Source of the DNA: Triglochin maritima
Taxonomy: Eukaryota > Streptophyta > Magnoliopsida > Alismatales > Juncaginaceae
Direction: 5' to 3'
NCBI GenBank assembly: GCA_963682175.1
Contig: OY821774.1
Span: forward strand, 39,384,201 to 39,448,200
DNA: 64,000 nt
Positions 13,376 to 26,010 of this stretch are shown one piece after another. Both the position numbers and the translations under genes were made by a program. How positions within the stretch are numbered: the first letter of the stretch is position 1; each line of letters starts with the position of its first letter. The notes under the pieces were generated by a model, which was not told the origin of the DNA, did not search any database, and saw nothing but the letters and a program-made list of their open reading frames with translations.

Positions 13376-14460
13376 GATTATGCATACATAGCTTATATTA
13401 GACTATGTAATTTCTGGTCATGTATGGATAAATAATACGAGGGAATTAACCCAAAGACAATTGGCGAAACCAATGTTGGAACTTTTCAAATAAAATAATC
13501 AAGGCCAAGATACTCCACTATGATACTAGATGTTAAGACTTAATGTCATTGTATAAATCATTTATAGCAAATTAAAGAGATTTTGAAATCTAACATTCGT
13601 TGATTTTCAAAGTCACACTTTAATGCATGACACTAAAAATAATGAAAAATATGATATTTATTTTGAAATATCTTGAATTATTTTTCTTACAATATTACTC
13701 CTTATGACATTTAGAGATAACTAAATGACATTAGTATTAAATGAAAATTGAAGAGAATTTAATTGCAAGAATTACTTGTCTAGTCCAAATTTAATATAGA
13801 ATATATTTCATTCTAGATGGTTTACCATAATCCATATTGATGATCCGTTGATAATATATACAAAATTTGTAAGCATCAATGGTAGAATCTAAAATAAAAT
13901 TTCAAAACAAACAAACAATATCATATTGTGTCTCACAAGAAACCATCAGATCATATCGTGTGAAAACAAAATGATGCAAGGAATCGTAATGAAGAAACTA
14001 ATCCAGCTATAAACCATGCGTAATATGTCAATATATCAGATAAAATATATCAAATAAAATATATATCAAGATAAGAAGGACCTAAGAAGAGATTGAGTTC
14101 TCTTGGTTGGAGATTTCACGGCTTGGTTCCAATGACATACTTTTGGTTCACGCTCTACCAAGATTCATGAACTCACAATGACGTGAAGGTTATACTTGAA
14201 CGATACCTAAGACTGACAGAGCTTCACGCGGATAATGTGTTGTAAAACAAACAAACCAAAGAGGAAAGATTGGGGAGGGGAGAGAGATATGTCTTTTCTT
14301 CTCTATATCCAAATGTGTATAATAGCCTCATATATATAAGATGAGAAGGTAGTAGGAATTACAACCAAATAAATGGAATTACACCATATTAATAAGAATA
14401 AAATCTACTTAAATAGTGGGGGTTAAAGAAGGTGAATCATCCATATGAATTTGAATTTCA
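13376..14460. other. AT-rich repeat, possible decayed LTR on minus strand
   Basis: No gene. Near 14318-14340 there is a TATATATAAG-containing stretch, and next to it a minus-strand run of CTCTCTCCCC type, as in an LTR promoter. I found no terminus or target duplication, so the LTR idea stays weak. Confidence 0.35.
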
Positions 14461-14762
14461 TAACACAAAAATGTACACCAACGGAGATGTTCCGTTGGAG
14501 TAGGGTAATCTAATCGTCAGTGTGGTTTTTAGCGCGACAAATTTCATTTTCCCACTTATTGTTTTGTCAAACCTCTACACCAACGGTATCGATCTGTCGG
14601 TGTAGAGTAATTGCCTGCGAATGTTGCAAAAATATGAAGTGACGGATTGGTATCTGTCGGTGTAGTTCGTTGGTTTTCATGTCCGATGGAACGATATATC
14701 CGTCAGTGTATGGTGCTCTACACCGACAGATACCAGTGGTGTATGTTGTTTTTCTAGTAGTG
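14461..14762. mobile_element. CACTA fragment with one terminus
   Basis: The right end TTTTTCTAGTAGTG at 14749-14762 is a CACTA terminus. The interior repeats CACCGACGG / CTGTCGGTGTAG motifs like those at 2310-2560 and 29880-30000. No matching left terminus is found, so it is probably truncated on the left. Confidence 0.65.
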
Positions 14763-15420
14763 TGAGTTGTGGAGGGATTGAGAGTATCGACGCGAGGATG
14801 GTTGGTTGGGAGAGAGGATGGCTGGCGCGGAGAGAGAGAGGTGGCTGAGGATGGCTGGTTGGGAGAGAGGATGGTGCGGAGAGAGATAAGTGGTTGTTTG
14901 GGAATTACGGTTACTGGGTATGGGACTTTGGGTGCTGGTCTGCTGGAGGTTCTTCTAAATGGGTAAAGGTAAATGGGTTTAATTTATATACTAATTAAAT
15001 AAACGGGTAAATGGGTAGGGGTAGGGGTATACCCTTACCCACCCCATTTATTAAACTGGTAAAGCGGGTATGAGTAAATGGGTATACTTTTTTAAATGGG
15101 TACAAAAACCGTACATGTACCCTCTTATTAAATGGGGCGGGTAAACAGGTAATACTCGCCCCAGTTAAACCCATAAGTTACGTGCATTGAATAAAAGAAA
15201 ATGTTTTTGAAATCGAACTGAAGTGGATCGGTAAATGCTCGGTTTGGTTCAAAATGGTTCAACCGATCGTTCAACATGATCCGACCCACGATGATGTCAG
15301 CATAACATCATCATTTTTTGAACCGAGAATTGAATCAAACCGACTCCAAGATGATGGTCCAACCGGTGGCCTGACCAATTGAACCGAATTTTACATGTAC
15401 TTTACCAAATTTTAAGTTTT
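14763..15420. repeat. Short-word repeat blocks (MITE-like)
   Basis: Three blocks follow one another: GGATGGCTGG / GAGAGAGG words at about 14770-14890, ATGGGTAAA / GGGTAGGGG words with some inverted copies at about 14950-15180, and GGTTCAACCG / TTCGGTTTGGTT words at about 15195-15400. The last two resemble interiors of hAT-type MITEs, but clear ends and target duplications were not found. Confidence 0.4.
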
Positions 15421-16131
15421 TAAAGTCCTTATACAATATATAATTAAAATTAATAATGAAATTTATATGGTCAATAAAAACATATAAAATTTGAGGAAAT
15501 GCAATAACTACATGGTAGTTTTACTAATTTTAGATCTATGATCTTTTGAAGTCAATTAAAACATAATAATATAATAAATTATGAGTAATTATTAGCCATA
15601 AGAAATCATGAACTATATGGTGTGATTAGGTTTGTAACTAACATATTTTGGGAACCCTGCAGATAACCGTATGTGTATCCATGATAAAAATGATTTATCT
15701 GTATCTGCTTACTTTTGAACTTGATATTCATATCCTCTAAAAGTCGGATACAAATACGGAATGCGTAAACTGTATCTATTTGCACCCCGACTTAATCCTT
15801 CTTCAATTATTGTTTTAAACGAGTTTTTTTAAACAATGTGCCAAAATAAATTTATGAGAATTAAACCGCAACCTAATGTCCATAGCAACCGAACTCGAAT
15901 GACATCTATATTCAGTAAATTGAAAGTTTCATCCTCAATGGAGCTCGATGAATGATCATTTTTAATGGTTGAAGACGATGCTAGATGGTACTTGATGGTA
16001 CTCAATGACACTCGATAGTGAGGTTCGATAAGTATGCTTAATAGTTAAATTTTTAGAGTTTGATCGAGTTTTAGTGGACTCGATGGTACGCGATAGTGAG
16101 ACTCGATGTTTATGCCCGATAGTTATACCAA
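15421..16131. other. AT-rich spacer ending in TCGAT-rich repeats
   Basis: No gene. Around 15640-15790 there is a possible short MITE (CCTGCAGATA opposite TATTTGCACC). From about 15940 to 16120 the words ACTCGATAG / CTCGATG recur, and they continue beyond the foldback element at 16620-16650. Confidence 0.35.
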
Positions 16132-16140
16132 TTTAAATTT

Positions 16141-16604
16141 GGGCCTTTTGCTACAGTACACCTCTCAAGTGTCAAAATTGGCGATATGCACCCTGGTTTT
16201 CGGTATTGCCGCATATACACCTACAAGTCGATCATATTTGCGCATATGCACCTCTGCCGTTAGTGGACTCCACTCTGTCACCGTTACCGTCCAACGGTGT
16301 TAGACAAGTTGCAAATTAAACCTCGTAAAATCCAAATGTCCTTAATTGTAAAAACAAAAAACCCCATGAAAAATAAAATTGTCTAACATTTTTACAATTA
16401 AGGACATTTAGATTTTATGAGGTTTAATTTGCAACTTGTCTAACACCGTTGGACGGTAACGGTGACAGAGTGGGGTCCACTAACGGCAGAGGTACATATG
16501 CGCAAATATGATCGACTTGTAGGTGTATATGCGGCAATACCGAAAACCCGGGTGCATGTCGTCAATTTTGACACTTGAGAGGTGTACCGTAGCAAAATAG
16601 GCCC
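16141..16604. mobile_element. MULE-type foldback element (long inverted repeat)
   Basis: Two arms, 16141-16354 and 16389-16604, are reverse complements over about 215 bp with only a handful of differences, separated by a 34-bp loop. The ends are GGGCCTTTTGCTAC and its complement. An identical 9-bp target duplication TTTAAATTT lies on both sides (16132-16140 and 16605-16613). The 9-bp duplication and long termini fit a non-autonomous Mutator-like element. A transcript through it would fold into a near-perfect hairpin. Confidence 0.88.
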
Positions 16605-16659
16605 TTTAAATTTCTATTGAACTCGAATGTACTCGATTATTGTTCTCGATATAAGTTTG

Positions 16660-17042
16660 TTAATTTGAATTCCACTTTTTTGACAGAATTTGTTTTGTCG
16701 TATCAAGTTCGATTGTTAATGTATTGGCTGCGTACAATGGTGTTTCGCAAATGGATGGTAGAGATTGGTTTTTCAATGATAGCAAGAGTAAAGAGAACAC
16801 GATAGAGGAAGATGTAACGTACTTCCAATTTTGCATTAAGTGTTTGATGTTGATAAGTTGAACTAGGAGCTCACACTAGAGGTCCCTTACAAAACACATG
16901 GGCAACCATATAAACATATTGAAATTACAGACTATTCTGATGTCCGTTTCTTCATTTCTGAAATATTGCGGGACATGATTCCTTTATGTGTCACTCTGGT
17001 GAAGAATGCACTTGTAGAACCATTGCCTATCATAGCAATAGC
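16660..17042 (+). pseudogene. MULE (MuDR N-terminal domain) fragment
   Basis: Translation in one frame, with one break near 16840, gives EEDVTYFQFCIK and then ELTLEVPYKTHGQPYK, EITDYSDVRFFI and DMIPLCVTLV. These match the style of the N-terminal domain of plant Mutator-like transposases. The reading continues across the LTR copy inserted at 17043 into 19118 onward (PLPIIAIA joined to STKKLG), so the LTR landed inside this fragment. No catalytic domain is present. Assignment is by motif resemblance only. Confidence 0.5.
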
Positions 17043-19112
17043 ATTTCGTGCCCTATACTTGTGTATATTTTATATAAAAAAATAAGAAGCATTTAGGATC
17101 GATTTTCATATTTTTCAACAATTTTATGTACAAAATTCCTAATTGGATTTCAATAGATGTAATTAACTATTTAATATTGAAATACATAGATTGGATCATA
17201 CCTCGGGGATTATATAATCCCTTTTACCAATAGGAAGATGTGTTGCATGTCGGATCGCCTCAGAATTACCACCAAGTGTTCAGCAAACTCTAAACATGCA
17301 AGATTAGAGAGATCGGAGCTAGCCAATCGATCTCTAATTCGAGGCTAAAATCTAGCTAATTACCCATTTAATGCTCCTGAGAATTTAATCTCTCATACAC
17401 TCAACTAACAAGGGAATTTTCAGATAGATTTGGAGGAGAAATATGGAGAGGAGAATTTTTACATTCTTGTAAACAAAAAGGAGATGATGGACCTATTTAT
17501 CGGACTTCCTCCATCCAACATCATGTGTAACCCACCTACACATGATCCCTTGTTTTTATCTCCTCTAAACCAATCATATTTCAACACGTAATCATCCCTT
17601 AACCTCCTCTGATCGAATTGGAACAAATCCAACACATGATCAAAGAAATTATCTGATTACTTCAAGCAAAACAGAGCAAAATGGTCGACCAAAACAGCCA
17701 ATTGTCCCACCGATTGGTGCAAAATCGACACTTTCGGTCAGAGTGTGTTACCAATCAGTTGACTGAATCCTTACCAAGAACGCTCCTGATAATTTCGGTC
17801 GAACCACGACCCACACCGGTCAACCGTTCAACATCTAAAAAGTTCATGTTATTTTCGGTCGAACCATGCGTCCAACCGGTCGATCGTTTCCGAATTTAAA
17901 AGTTACTATTAAATTCCATCGGTCGATTCCCGAAAAACGTTCGATCACTTTTCACTGTTTTTGCTTTTATCAAATTTTAGATCAATATCCAACAAAATCT
18001 GATCTTTGGGGTTTTAGAAAAATTATATTTTATAATGTTGCGGATCACATTATACTATGTAATATATTATCATATATATTGTCAAACATTATACTCCACA
18101 ATACATTTACATCTCTTATAAATTTATTGATTATTCTAACCATGTTGTAATTACGACATATTTGATTTAAATATTTTACCACACGTATTTCAATACATCA
18201 TATAAAATGTAAAATCAAATTCATTGTTTCCCAGTTCTATGGTGTGGCCTATAGGAGAATCCAAGTTATGTTGGCAATGATACTTTATATCAAAACTATA
18301 AGTGGTATCTAGCTACACATTATAATTACCCAAATAACAAATATGTTTTGCTCACTCGAACTAAACACGATCCATTTAGTGATATGCAATATCACTTGTG
18401 TCTATCCATTGCCTCGTCATATTGAGAATATTATACAAAGTAGAAATACGTCATCTTTGTATTGTATATTCATTTCTTGATCCCTCAAGCCAATTATAAA
18501 TATGTAACTATACATAAGTCATATTGTGCACATTATAATTTTTCTTTATCAAGGGGCTCAGCAATATCATCACTCAAGTCAAGAGGAGCAATCATAATCC
18601 TTTGACATACCACATTTTCCCCACAAGTTATGTATAACAAACTAATACATTTTATCACTATACGCATTGATGGTTTTTTATAATAATCAAATCATACACT
18701 CCTTATGTGAATAAATATAAGTCTCATATCTTAGGATTCAAAGACACAATGAAATATTAATGACACAAACACAATTCCATAATATTTCATTTGTTATGTC
18801 AATTCAATATATGAAAGAAATATTTTCTATTTCACATACTCGTGTTGTTAAATATTTGTAGAGCTACAATATTTCTCTCAACCAACATGACAATCTTAAC
18901 TCAGTAATCAATGTTCCATGTTAATTACCATGATTGTGAATTACTTTTGATTTATGCAAACCATTATCTTTTAGAGCTCGGTTAAGGACCAAGAGCATAT
19001 TCTTTAACACTTCCAAAAGACGAATACATTAATCAAGGAACAAAATGTTCAATACATTCAATTCATAATAAAAGATATTTAAAAGTAAAACTTTTACAAT
19101 ACATTCCTTTCA
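17043..19112 (+). mobile_element. LTR family A, copy 2
   Basis: It starts at ATTTCGTGCCC, lacking the usual TGTTGG, and ends ATTCCTTTCA at 19112. Flanks ATAGC (17038-17042) and GTAGC (19113-19117) are an imperfect 5-bp duplication. It contains the CTATTTAT TATA-like region near 17490, diverged GGTCGACC-type motifs at about 17680-17940, and the conserved family block at 18230-18760. It interrupts the MULE fragment. No internal coding region remains. Confidence 0.72.
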
Positions 19113-19544
19113 GTAGCATCAACAAAGAAATTAGGAGTGAGGCGACTTTTCCAAAACAGATCTCATGGCTATTGGAGGTGAGATAGTTGTTCTTGAAGTT
19201 GTCATCCCCCATCAACTGTATGAGTACAAGCCCTATGTGAATGACGACGACGGAGACTCAAAAGAAGATTCCGAAGGAAATGATAGTGAAGATTTGCCAC
19301 TTCCATACTCACATCCCCCAAGGGAAAGGCACCCACGACCCCAAAAGGGAGGACACTAAACACCGGGGACAAGCAGTAATCATCTAAGTAGAACTGAAAA
19401 TAACAGAGGATGGAGTGCTCCAATGTTAACTACTCATTTTTGGCTCACCATTGAAATAATCTCTTATTAGGTGGTCACTGGTAAAGTTAGCCTGCAACTC
19501 AGCCTCTGACGGTACGATGTTGAAATTGCAATAATAATTGATGG
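19113..19544 (+). pseudogene. Continuation of the MULE N-terminal fragment
   Basis: A frame starting at 19165 gives an acidic stretch (DDDGDSKEDSEGNDSEDL), the kind of region that follows the N-terminal domain in MULE proteins. The frame ends at 19359 and no transposase core follows. The rest to 19544 has no clear coding signal. It is bounded by LTR copies on both sides. Confidence 0.35.
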
Positions 19545-19549
19545 GCAAG

Positions 19550-21666
19550 TGTAGGATTTCTAGTTTAATTGTACATATTTATTTTCGAATTTTTTATGCA
19601 CAATAAGGATCAATTACAATTTTTCTATGATTTGTTTCATGCATGCATCGGTTTGTTTCAATAAATAGTTTCAAAATTTTATTAAAACAAACATGGGCTC
19701 CGAATTTCATACCTAGAAGTTCTCTAAAACTTCTTGATGATCCAGAGATGTTGAGGAAGACGATTGTCGCTTCCCGTTGCGCCGGATGCCTCCGAGTGTT
19801 CACCGAAACCCTAAACAAGGTTGGAGAGAAAGGAGATAGCCAATCAATCTCCAAACTAGCTTAGAATCTAGCTACAAACCCCTTCCTTAATCTCTGAGAT
19901 TTCTCCTTCCAAAGACTTAGAAAAACTAAGAGAATTTTCATGGCTTTTTGTGGTGAATTAGGAGAGAAAACAATTAGAAAAACTTCTAACATAATTAAGG
20001 AGAATAAGGACCTATTTATAGGCTCCAATCTTACTCTCAATCATGGCTATTCTTAAGCCATGTTCTCTTGACATTTTCTCTCACAAACTAAATCCATAAT
20101 GCATTACATGTATCCACAAAATGTTTGACCAAGTTTGGAGTTAATCCAACCATTGATCAATTTAATCTCTTAATTATCAAAGGCAGAAAATCGATCGGGC
20201 TTCGGTTTACCGAATATGTCACGTTCGTATTACCGTGCACTAGACGGATGACCGATTCTTAAGGAGAAAATTCTCCTTAACCGATCGGACGAATTCGCAT
20301 CTAAAACTGAGTGCCATTCGGTTAACCGAAAATATCGGAACTGGACATTGTTCGGTCGACCGTTCCTGGTTTGGTATACCGAACCAGAGTTCCAAGCACT
20401 TTGGTCAAGTTCGGTCAATCAACTCTGACCTTCCGTTCCACGTTCGGTTGACCGATCCACAGGACATTCGGTCGACCGAACCATAAACGGATTACCGAAC
20501 TTTTACCCGATTTTGCCTTTTCAAATTTTGGATTTATTACCAACAAAATTTGAACTTTAGGGGGTTTTAGCAAATTCACAACTTATGCAATATATTATCA
20601 TATGCAACAATAAATTATTGCACCCCATAATATATGCATCTCATATGAATTTATCATGATTCTAATTATGTTATATATCACAACATAATTGATTTTACTT
20701 GTTCACCACATGTGTCATATTTTCTATAAGAAACCCGACACATCATATGAACCAAAATCAAGTTTCTTGTTTCCCGGTTTTTTTGCGGTGTGACCTATGG
20801 GAGGATCTAGACTAAGTTGACAGTGATATTAAGAGCTTAATATCACAAGCTATAAGCGGTATCTAGCTACACATTATAGCTCCCAATTAGCTAGATGTCT
20901 TAATTCCACTCGAACCAAAACCCGATCCATTTAGTGATGGAGTGCACAACTTGTCTCCATCCCTTGCCTCATGATATTAAGAATACACACAAAGTAGTAT
21001 TGTGTCATCTTTGTATTAGTATTCATTTCTTGATCTCTTTAAGCTAGTTATAAATATGTGACTTAACTCAAATCACATTGTGCACATTATAACTTTGCTT
21101 TATCAAGGGGCACACTAATATCATCACTCAATTAAGAGGGGCAATGATAATCTTTTGACTAACTATCTTCTCCAACAAAAGTCATACTTAACCAACCAAT
21201 GCCTTTACACTACATCATCGATAGCTCAAGACACTAGTCTAATTAAGCAATTCTTAAGTGATCGGATAATAGTCTCATATCAAAGTACCAAAGACACAGT
21301 AAAACATTAATGACACAGAAAACACAATTCTATAATGTTTTACTCATTAGGTCTATTCAGTATACAAAAGTAATATTTTCCTCTTTTGTGTACCCGTGTT
21401 GTCACTCACTTGTAGAGCTACAATGATCTATGACCCACACGACAATCTTAACTCGGTAATTAATGTCCCATGTTAATTACCATGATTGCGAATATCTTTT
21501 GTTTTATGTAAACCAGTATCTTTTAGAGCTCTACGGTTAAGGACCAAGAGTCTCTTCCTTAACACTTCTAAAAGACGAATAACATAAGCAAGGAACAAAA
21601 TGATTTCTCATTCAATTCATAATAATTGACATTTAAAAGTAAAACTTTTAGAACACTTTCCCTTCA
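19550..21666 (+). mobile_element. Solo LTR, family A, copy 3, with TSD
   Basis: 2,117 bp, from TGTAGGATTTC to CCCTTCA, flanked by identical GCAAG duplications (19545-19549 and 21667-21671). A TATA-like CTATTTATA lies at 20012-20020. GGTCGACCG-type motifs, mixed with GGTTAACCG and GGTTGACCG variants, lie at about 20190-20490, downstream of that TATA. The conserved family block is at 20765-21330. It is a recombination product without internal domains. Confidence 0.88.
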
Positions 21667-21671
21667 GCAAG

Positions 21672-22113
21672 AACATCGGAGAATTGTGATTCGTCGGCCT
21701 CGAATAACTGTTTGAACAAGGATTCCTTTGTTGTTTCCTTATCTTTTATGTCATTCATATGCTTATTGCGTCATATGTCACACAGCCAGGAAAATATCAT
21801 TAACTGGAACTATTAATTTCAGCATCTGCACAAACAAAACAGGAAAAAATGACAACCAGTTAAAAAACAAGGAAAAAATTGCAAATGTTTTTAAACAATT
21901 GTCTCATATAGAGCACTTATCGATCTCATCGAGTCTATCGAGCATATTATCGAGTTCATATCAAGAACTTGTCGACCCATCAAGCAAAAATAAATGTTCC
22001 AGTAAATAACAACAAATCCAAACTATGTTCCAGTAAATAACGACAAATCCAAACTATCGAGTCCATATGAAGCACTTATCCAACCCATCAAGCAAAAATA
22101 AATATTTTAGTAA
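21672..22113. repeat. Spacer and left part of a TCGAG-word array
   Basis: 21672-21895 has no recognisable feature. From about 21905 the words TTATCGA, CATCGAGTC and ATCGAGC recur, and near 21995-22045 the phrase TGTTCCAGTAAATAAC is duplicated. The array resumes at 24020 on the other side of a solo LTR, which therefore split it. Confidence 0.55.
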
Positions 22114-22118
22114 ATAAC

Positions 22119-24019
22119 TGTTGGATTTCGTGCCCTATAGAATGTATATATTTTTCGAAATTTTATAAACATATAGGATCGAAACATTCATATTTTCTTC
22201 GATTTTCATATGGACATGCATTTGTTTGTCCTAATTATTTAACATGCATTAGAACAAACAAACAATTGCAATTAGAATCATACCTAGAGGTTCTCTAAAA
22301 CCTCTTGAAGATCCGGAGTCGCGTTGCCGGTCGAATCGTCCGATGGATTGCCTCCGAGTGTTCACCAAACTCTAAACAAGGTTGGAGAGAAAGGAGCTAG
22401 CCAATCAATCTCCAAACGGGTTTAGAATCTAGCTAATAACTCCCTTTTTTTCCTGAGATTTTACTCTCCAAAAACTCAAATTAACTAAGGAATTTTCGGA
22501 TGGATTAATTGGGGTGGTTAGAGAGAGAGAGAATTTTGCATATATTTTTTAATGAAGGAAATTAGGCCTATTTATAGGCTCCTTTAATTTCCACATCATG
22601 GGCTATGCATTGACCCATTCTTCCATGTTTTTCTCTCTTAAGACCAATTCTCAATATTAAATTTATTAATCCACATCCAAATTTAATCATAATTGACCAA
22701 GTCAAAACCATGATCAATAATTCCTTAATTAATTTGCCTTTATCGAATTTTGGATTAATTCCCAACAAAATTCGTTTTTTTTTGTTTTAGGAAATTTAAT
22801 TAATTTGCCTTTATCGAATTTTGGTTTAATTCCCAACAAAATTCGTATTTGGGGTTTTAGCAAATTTAATTAATTAATTTGCCTTATCGAATTTTGGATT
22901 AATTCCCAACAAAATTCGATCTTTGGGGTTATAGCTAATTTATATATCCTATGCAATATATCATCTTATGTAATATCAAACAATCACACCCCATGATATA
23001 TTTACATCTCATATATAAATTCATGATTCTAAATATGTCATTTTCATGACATAATGATTTTATCGATTCACCACATGTATACGAAACTCGATACATCATA
23101 TGAACATAAAATCACCTTCTTGTTTCCCAGTTTTATGGTGTGACCTATGGGAGGATCTAAGCTAAATTGGCAGTGATATTAATAGCTTAACATCACAAAC
23201 TATAAGCGGTATCTAGCTACACATTATAGTTCCCAATTAGCTAGATGTCTTAATTCAGCTCGAACCAAAACCCGATCCAATTAGTGATGGAGTGCACCAC
23301 TTGTGTCCGTCCCTTGCCTCATGATATTAAGAATACATACAAAGTAGTATTGTGTCATCTTTGTATATTAGTATTCATTTCTTGATCTCTTTAAGCTAGT
23401 TATAAATATGTGACTTAACTCAAATCACATTGTGCACATTATAACTTTGCTTTATCAAGGGGCCCATTAATATCATCACTCAATTAAGAGGGGCAATGAT
23501 AATCTTTTGACTAGCTATCTTCTCCAACAAAAGTTGTACTTAACCAACTAATGCCTTTACACTACACTCATCGATAGCTCAAGACACTAGTCTAATTAAG
23601 AACTCCTTAAGCGATCGGATATAAGTCTCATATCAAAGGACCAAGGACATAGTAAAATATTAATGACACATAAACACATTTCTATAATATTTTACTTATT
23701 AGGTCTATTCAGTATACAAAAGTAATATTTTCCTCTTTTGCATACCCGTGTTGTCACTCATTTGTAGAGCTACAATGATCTATGACCAACATGACAATCT
23801 TAACCCGGTAATTAATGTCCCATGTTAATTACCATAGTTGCGAATATCTTTTGTTTTATGTAAACCAATATCTTTTAGAGCTTTACGGTTAAGGACCAAG
23901 AGCCTCTTCCTTAACACTTCTAAAAGACGAATAACATAAACAAGGAACAAAACGATTTTCTCATTCAATTCATAATAATTGACATTTAAAAGTAAAACTT
24001 TTAGAACACATTCCCTTCA
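22119..24019 (+). mobile_element. Solo LTR, family A, copy 4, with TSD
   Basis: 1,901 bp, TGTTGGATTTCG to TTCCCTTCA, with identical ATAAC duplications (22114-22118 and 24020-24024). A TATA-like CTATTTATA lies at about 22568-22576. Unlike copies 1-3 it has no GGTCGACCG array. In that place there are three near-copies of a roughly 60-bp unit containing TTTATCGAATTTTGG (22735-22925). The conserved block at 23125-23690 is shared with the other copies. Confidence 0.9.
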
Positions 24020-24380
24020 ATAACAACAAATCAAAACTATTGAGTTCAAATCCAATATTACATCGAGCACAAAATAAATCTTATCGATCTCATCGAGCTC
24101 AACAGTTCTTATCACCCAATCTAATTGTATCGAGCTCACATGTAAAATTGCATCAAGCACAAATAAATCTATATCGAGCTCATCGAGCTCAACAAATCGG
24201 AGTACCTTACTTCAACAGATCGAGCTCATATCGAGTCCATCGAGCTCATAGTCCTTAACAATCAATCTAATCCTATCGAGCTCAGATGTAAATGGAATCG
24301 AGCACGGATAAACATTTATTGAGCCCGTCGAGCACAACAATCGGGTATCTATCGAATTTATATCGAGTCTATCGAGCTTC
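24020..24380. repeat. ATCGAGCTC-word array, right part
   Basis: ATCGAGCTC, CATCGAGCTCA and close variants recur every 15-40 bp. It is the continuation of the array at 21905-22113. There are no conserved larger units, so it is not a simple satellite. No protein-coding meaning is evident. Confidence 0.65.
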
Positions 24381-24689
24381 GTCGGAAACACAGAAAATCA
24401 GTCTGATTTCCATAGATTCAACCCATTACACAAAACTCAAATCAATACCAATAAGTGAAGGTAACTAACTACATTTTTATAGAAACACTAACCAAACCTT
24501 AAAAATCATCATATTTATATCTAAAAAGTACAATAAAATAAAATGTGCCCTAAAGTAGACCTTCGTCGTCAGCTTCAATGCAAAAGGAATGTTTGAGAAC
24601 CACTGTTTCACAGTAACTCAAAACACATCATACGAACATTGTATAAACTTTGAAACTTACCTTCGTTTATTTAAGTAGGTTTTTACTTT
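24381..24689. other. AT-rich spacer
   Basis: Nothing recognisable is seen here. Confidence 0.4.
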
Positions 24690-26010
24690 TTTGAAAAAGA
24701 ACTACGTACATAATATAAATGAAAATTTTGAAAATAATGATGACAAAAAAAGAAATTGAAAGAATATAAAGTTGTGAAAGTTATTTGGTAAAATAAGGGG
24801 GAAAAGCACTTGTGACACTGTTTTCATTAACGACATCACATATGCCATTTTCTTTTCTGAAAAACGATATCAGTTCAGAAAAGGAAAAAACCCTCCAAGA
24901 TGTTATGTTTGCATACCACAAAATAAGAGTCAGGATTAATCAATGCAGATTCACAAACTAATTAAGTCTTTATTACCACAAACGGATTCACAAATGTGAT
25001 AAAATACTTCAACAAAAAAATTATGTCCATATTACATCTTGTAAATTTTTATGAAATTTTTATGTTTTAATTAATAATTATATCCTGGATTTTTATGTCC
25101 TTATTACATCCACAAATTTAAAGGTGATTTATAAATTATAATTATAATTTAAACTTTGATGGCTGTGAATTATATATTTAAATGACCGTGAATTTAAACA
25201 TAGACTTGGATGACTGTGAATTATAATTTAAAGGTAAAAACTTAAAAAAATTGTTTGTCCAACAAGAGAGGCAAAGATATTCATTAAAGTATTAAATTAT
25301 AATTTATGAAAACTTAGACTTTGATGACTGTGAAAACAATTACTCAACAAAACGTTGAAGATGTAATTGACACAAGACATGATATCATAAAGTCATATAG
25401 AACAAACCGGTTAACAAATTAGGAAGAAGTACTTAGTTATAATAGGAGAAATTGATTTAACATGGTTTTATTGAAAATTATAGTTAGTTTCTATTATTTT
25501 CATATTTTAAAAATTACCTTTAAAAATACCTACCCATGATCTCACATCCCAACGGTATCCATTTAGTGTACGTAAAAATTTGGAAAATTAAACATCAATC
25601 CTACTTTTATTTTTACAAACGACGTCCGTACCACAAACGGCTTGAGTACCCACCTTAAAGGTTAAAAAAAACTTGCACAAGTTTTAAAAAAATATGGAAG
25701 TGTTTTACCGTATCTGTGAACACGTTTGTGGTAATAATGACTTAATTAGTTTGTGAATCCACATTAATTAATCGTGACTCTTAATTTGTAAATATGCAAA
25801 ATGGACATCTTGGAGTTTTTTTTTTCTTCTGAAAAACAACATCTGGGATGTCGTTTTCAGTCAAGGAAAACAGTATCACAGAAGTCGTTTTTTTCTTATA
25901 TTTTGCCAAATAACTTTCGTAGGTTTATATTCTTCCTTTTTTATCATTATTTTGAAAAGAAAATCCTGATATAAAATTGGCAAGTTCTATTTTAAAAGGA
26001 CATCCAAAAT
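24690..26010. mobile_element. Long inverted-repeat (foldback/MULE-like) element
   Basis: The segment about 24690-25025 is mirrored, in reverse complement, by about 25675-26010. Matching pairs include AAAGTTATTTGG with CCAAATAACTTTC, TTAATTAGTTTGTGAAT with its complement, and ACCACAAACG with CGTTTGTGGT. Arms are about 330 bp, diverged and with small gaps; the centre is AT-rich. The outer limits are approximate and no target duplication was settled. Confidence 0.6.
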
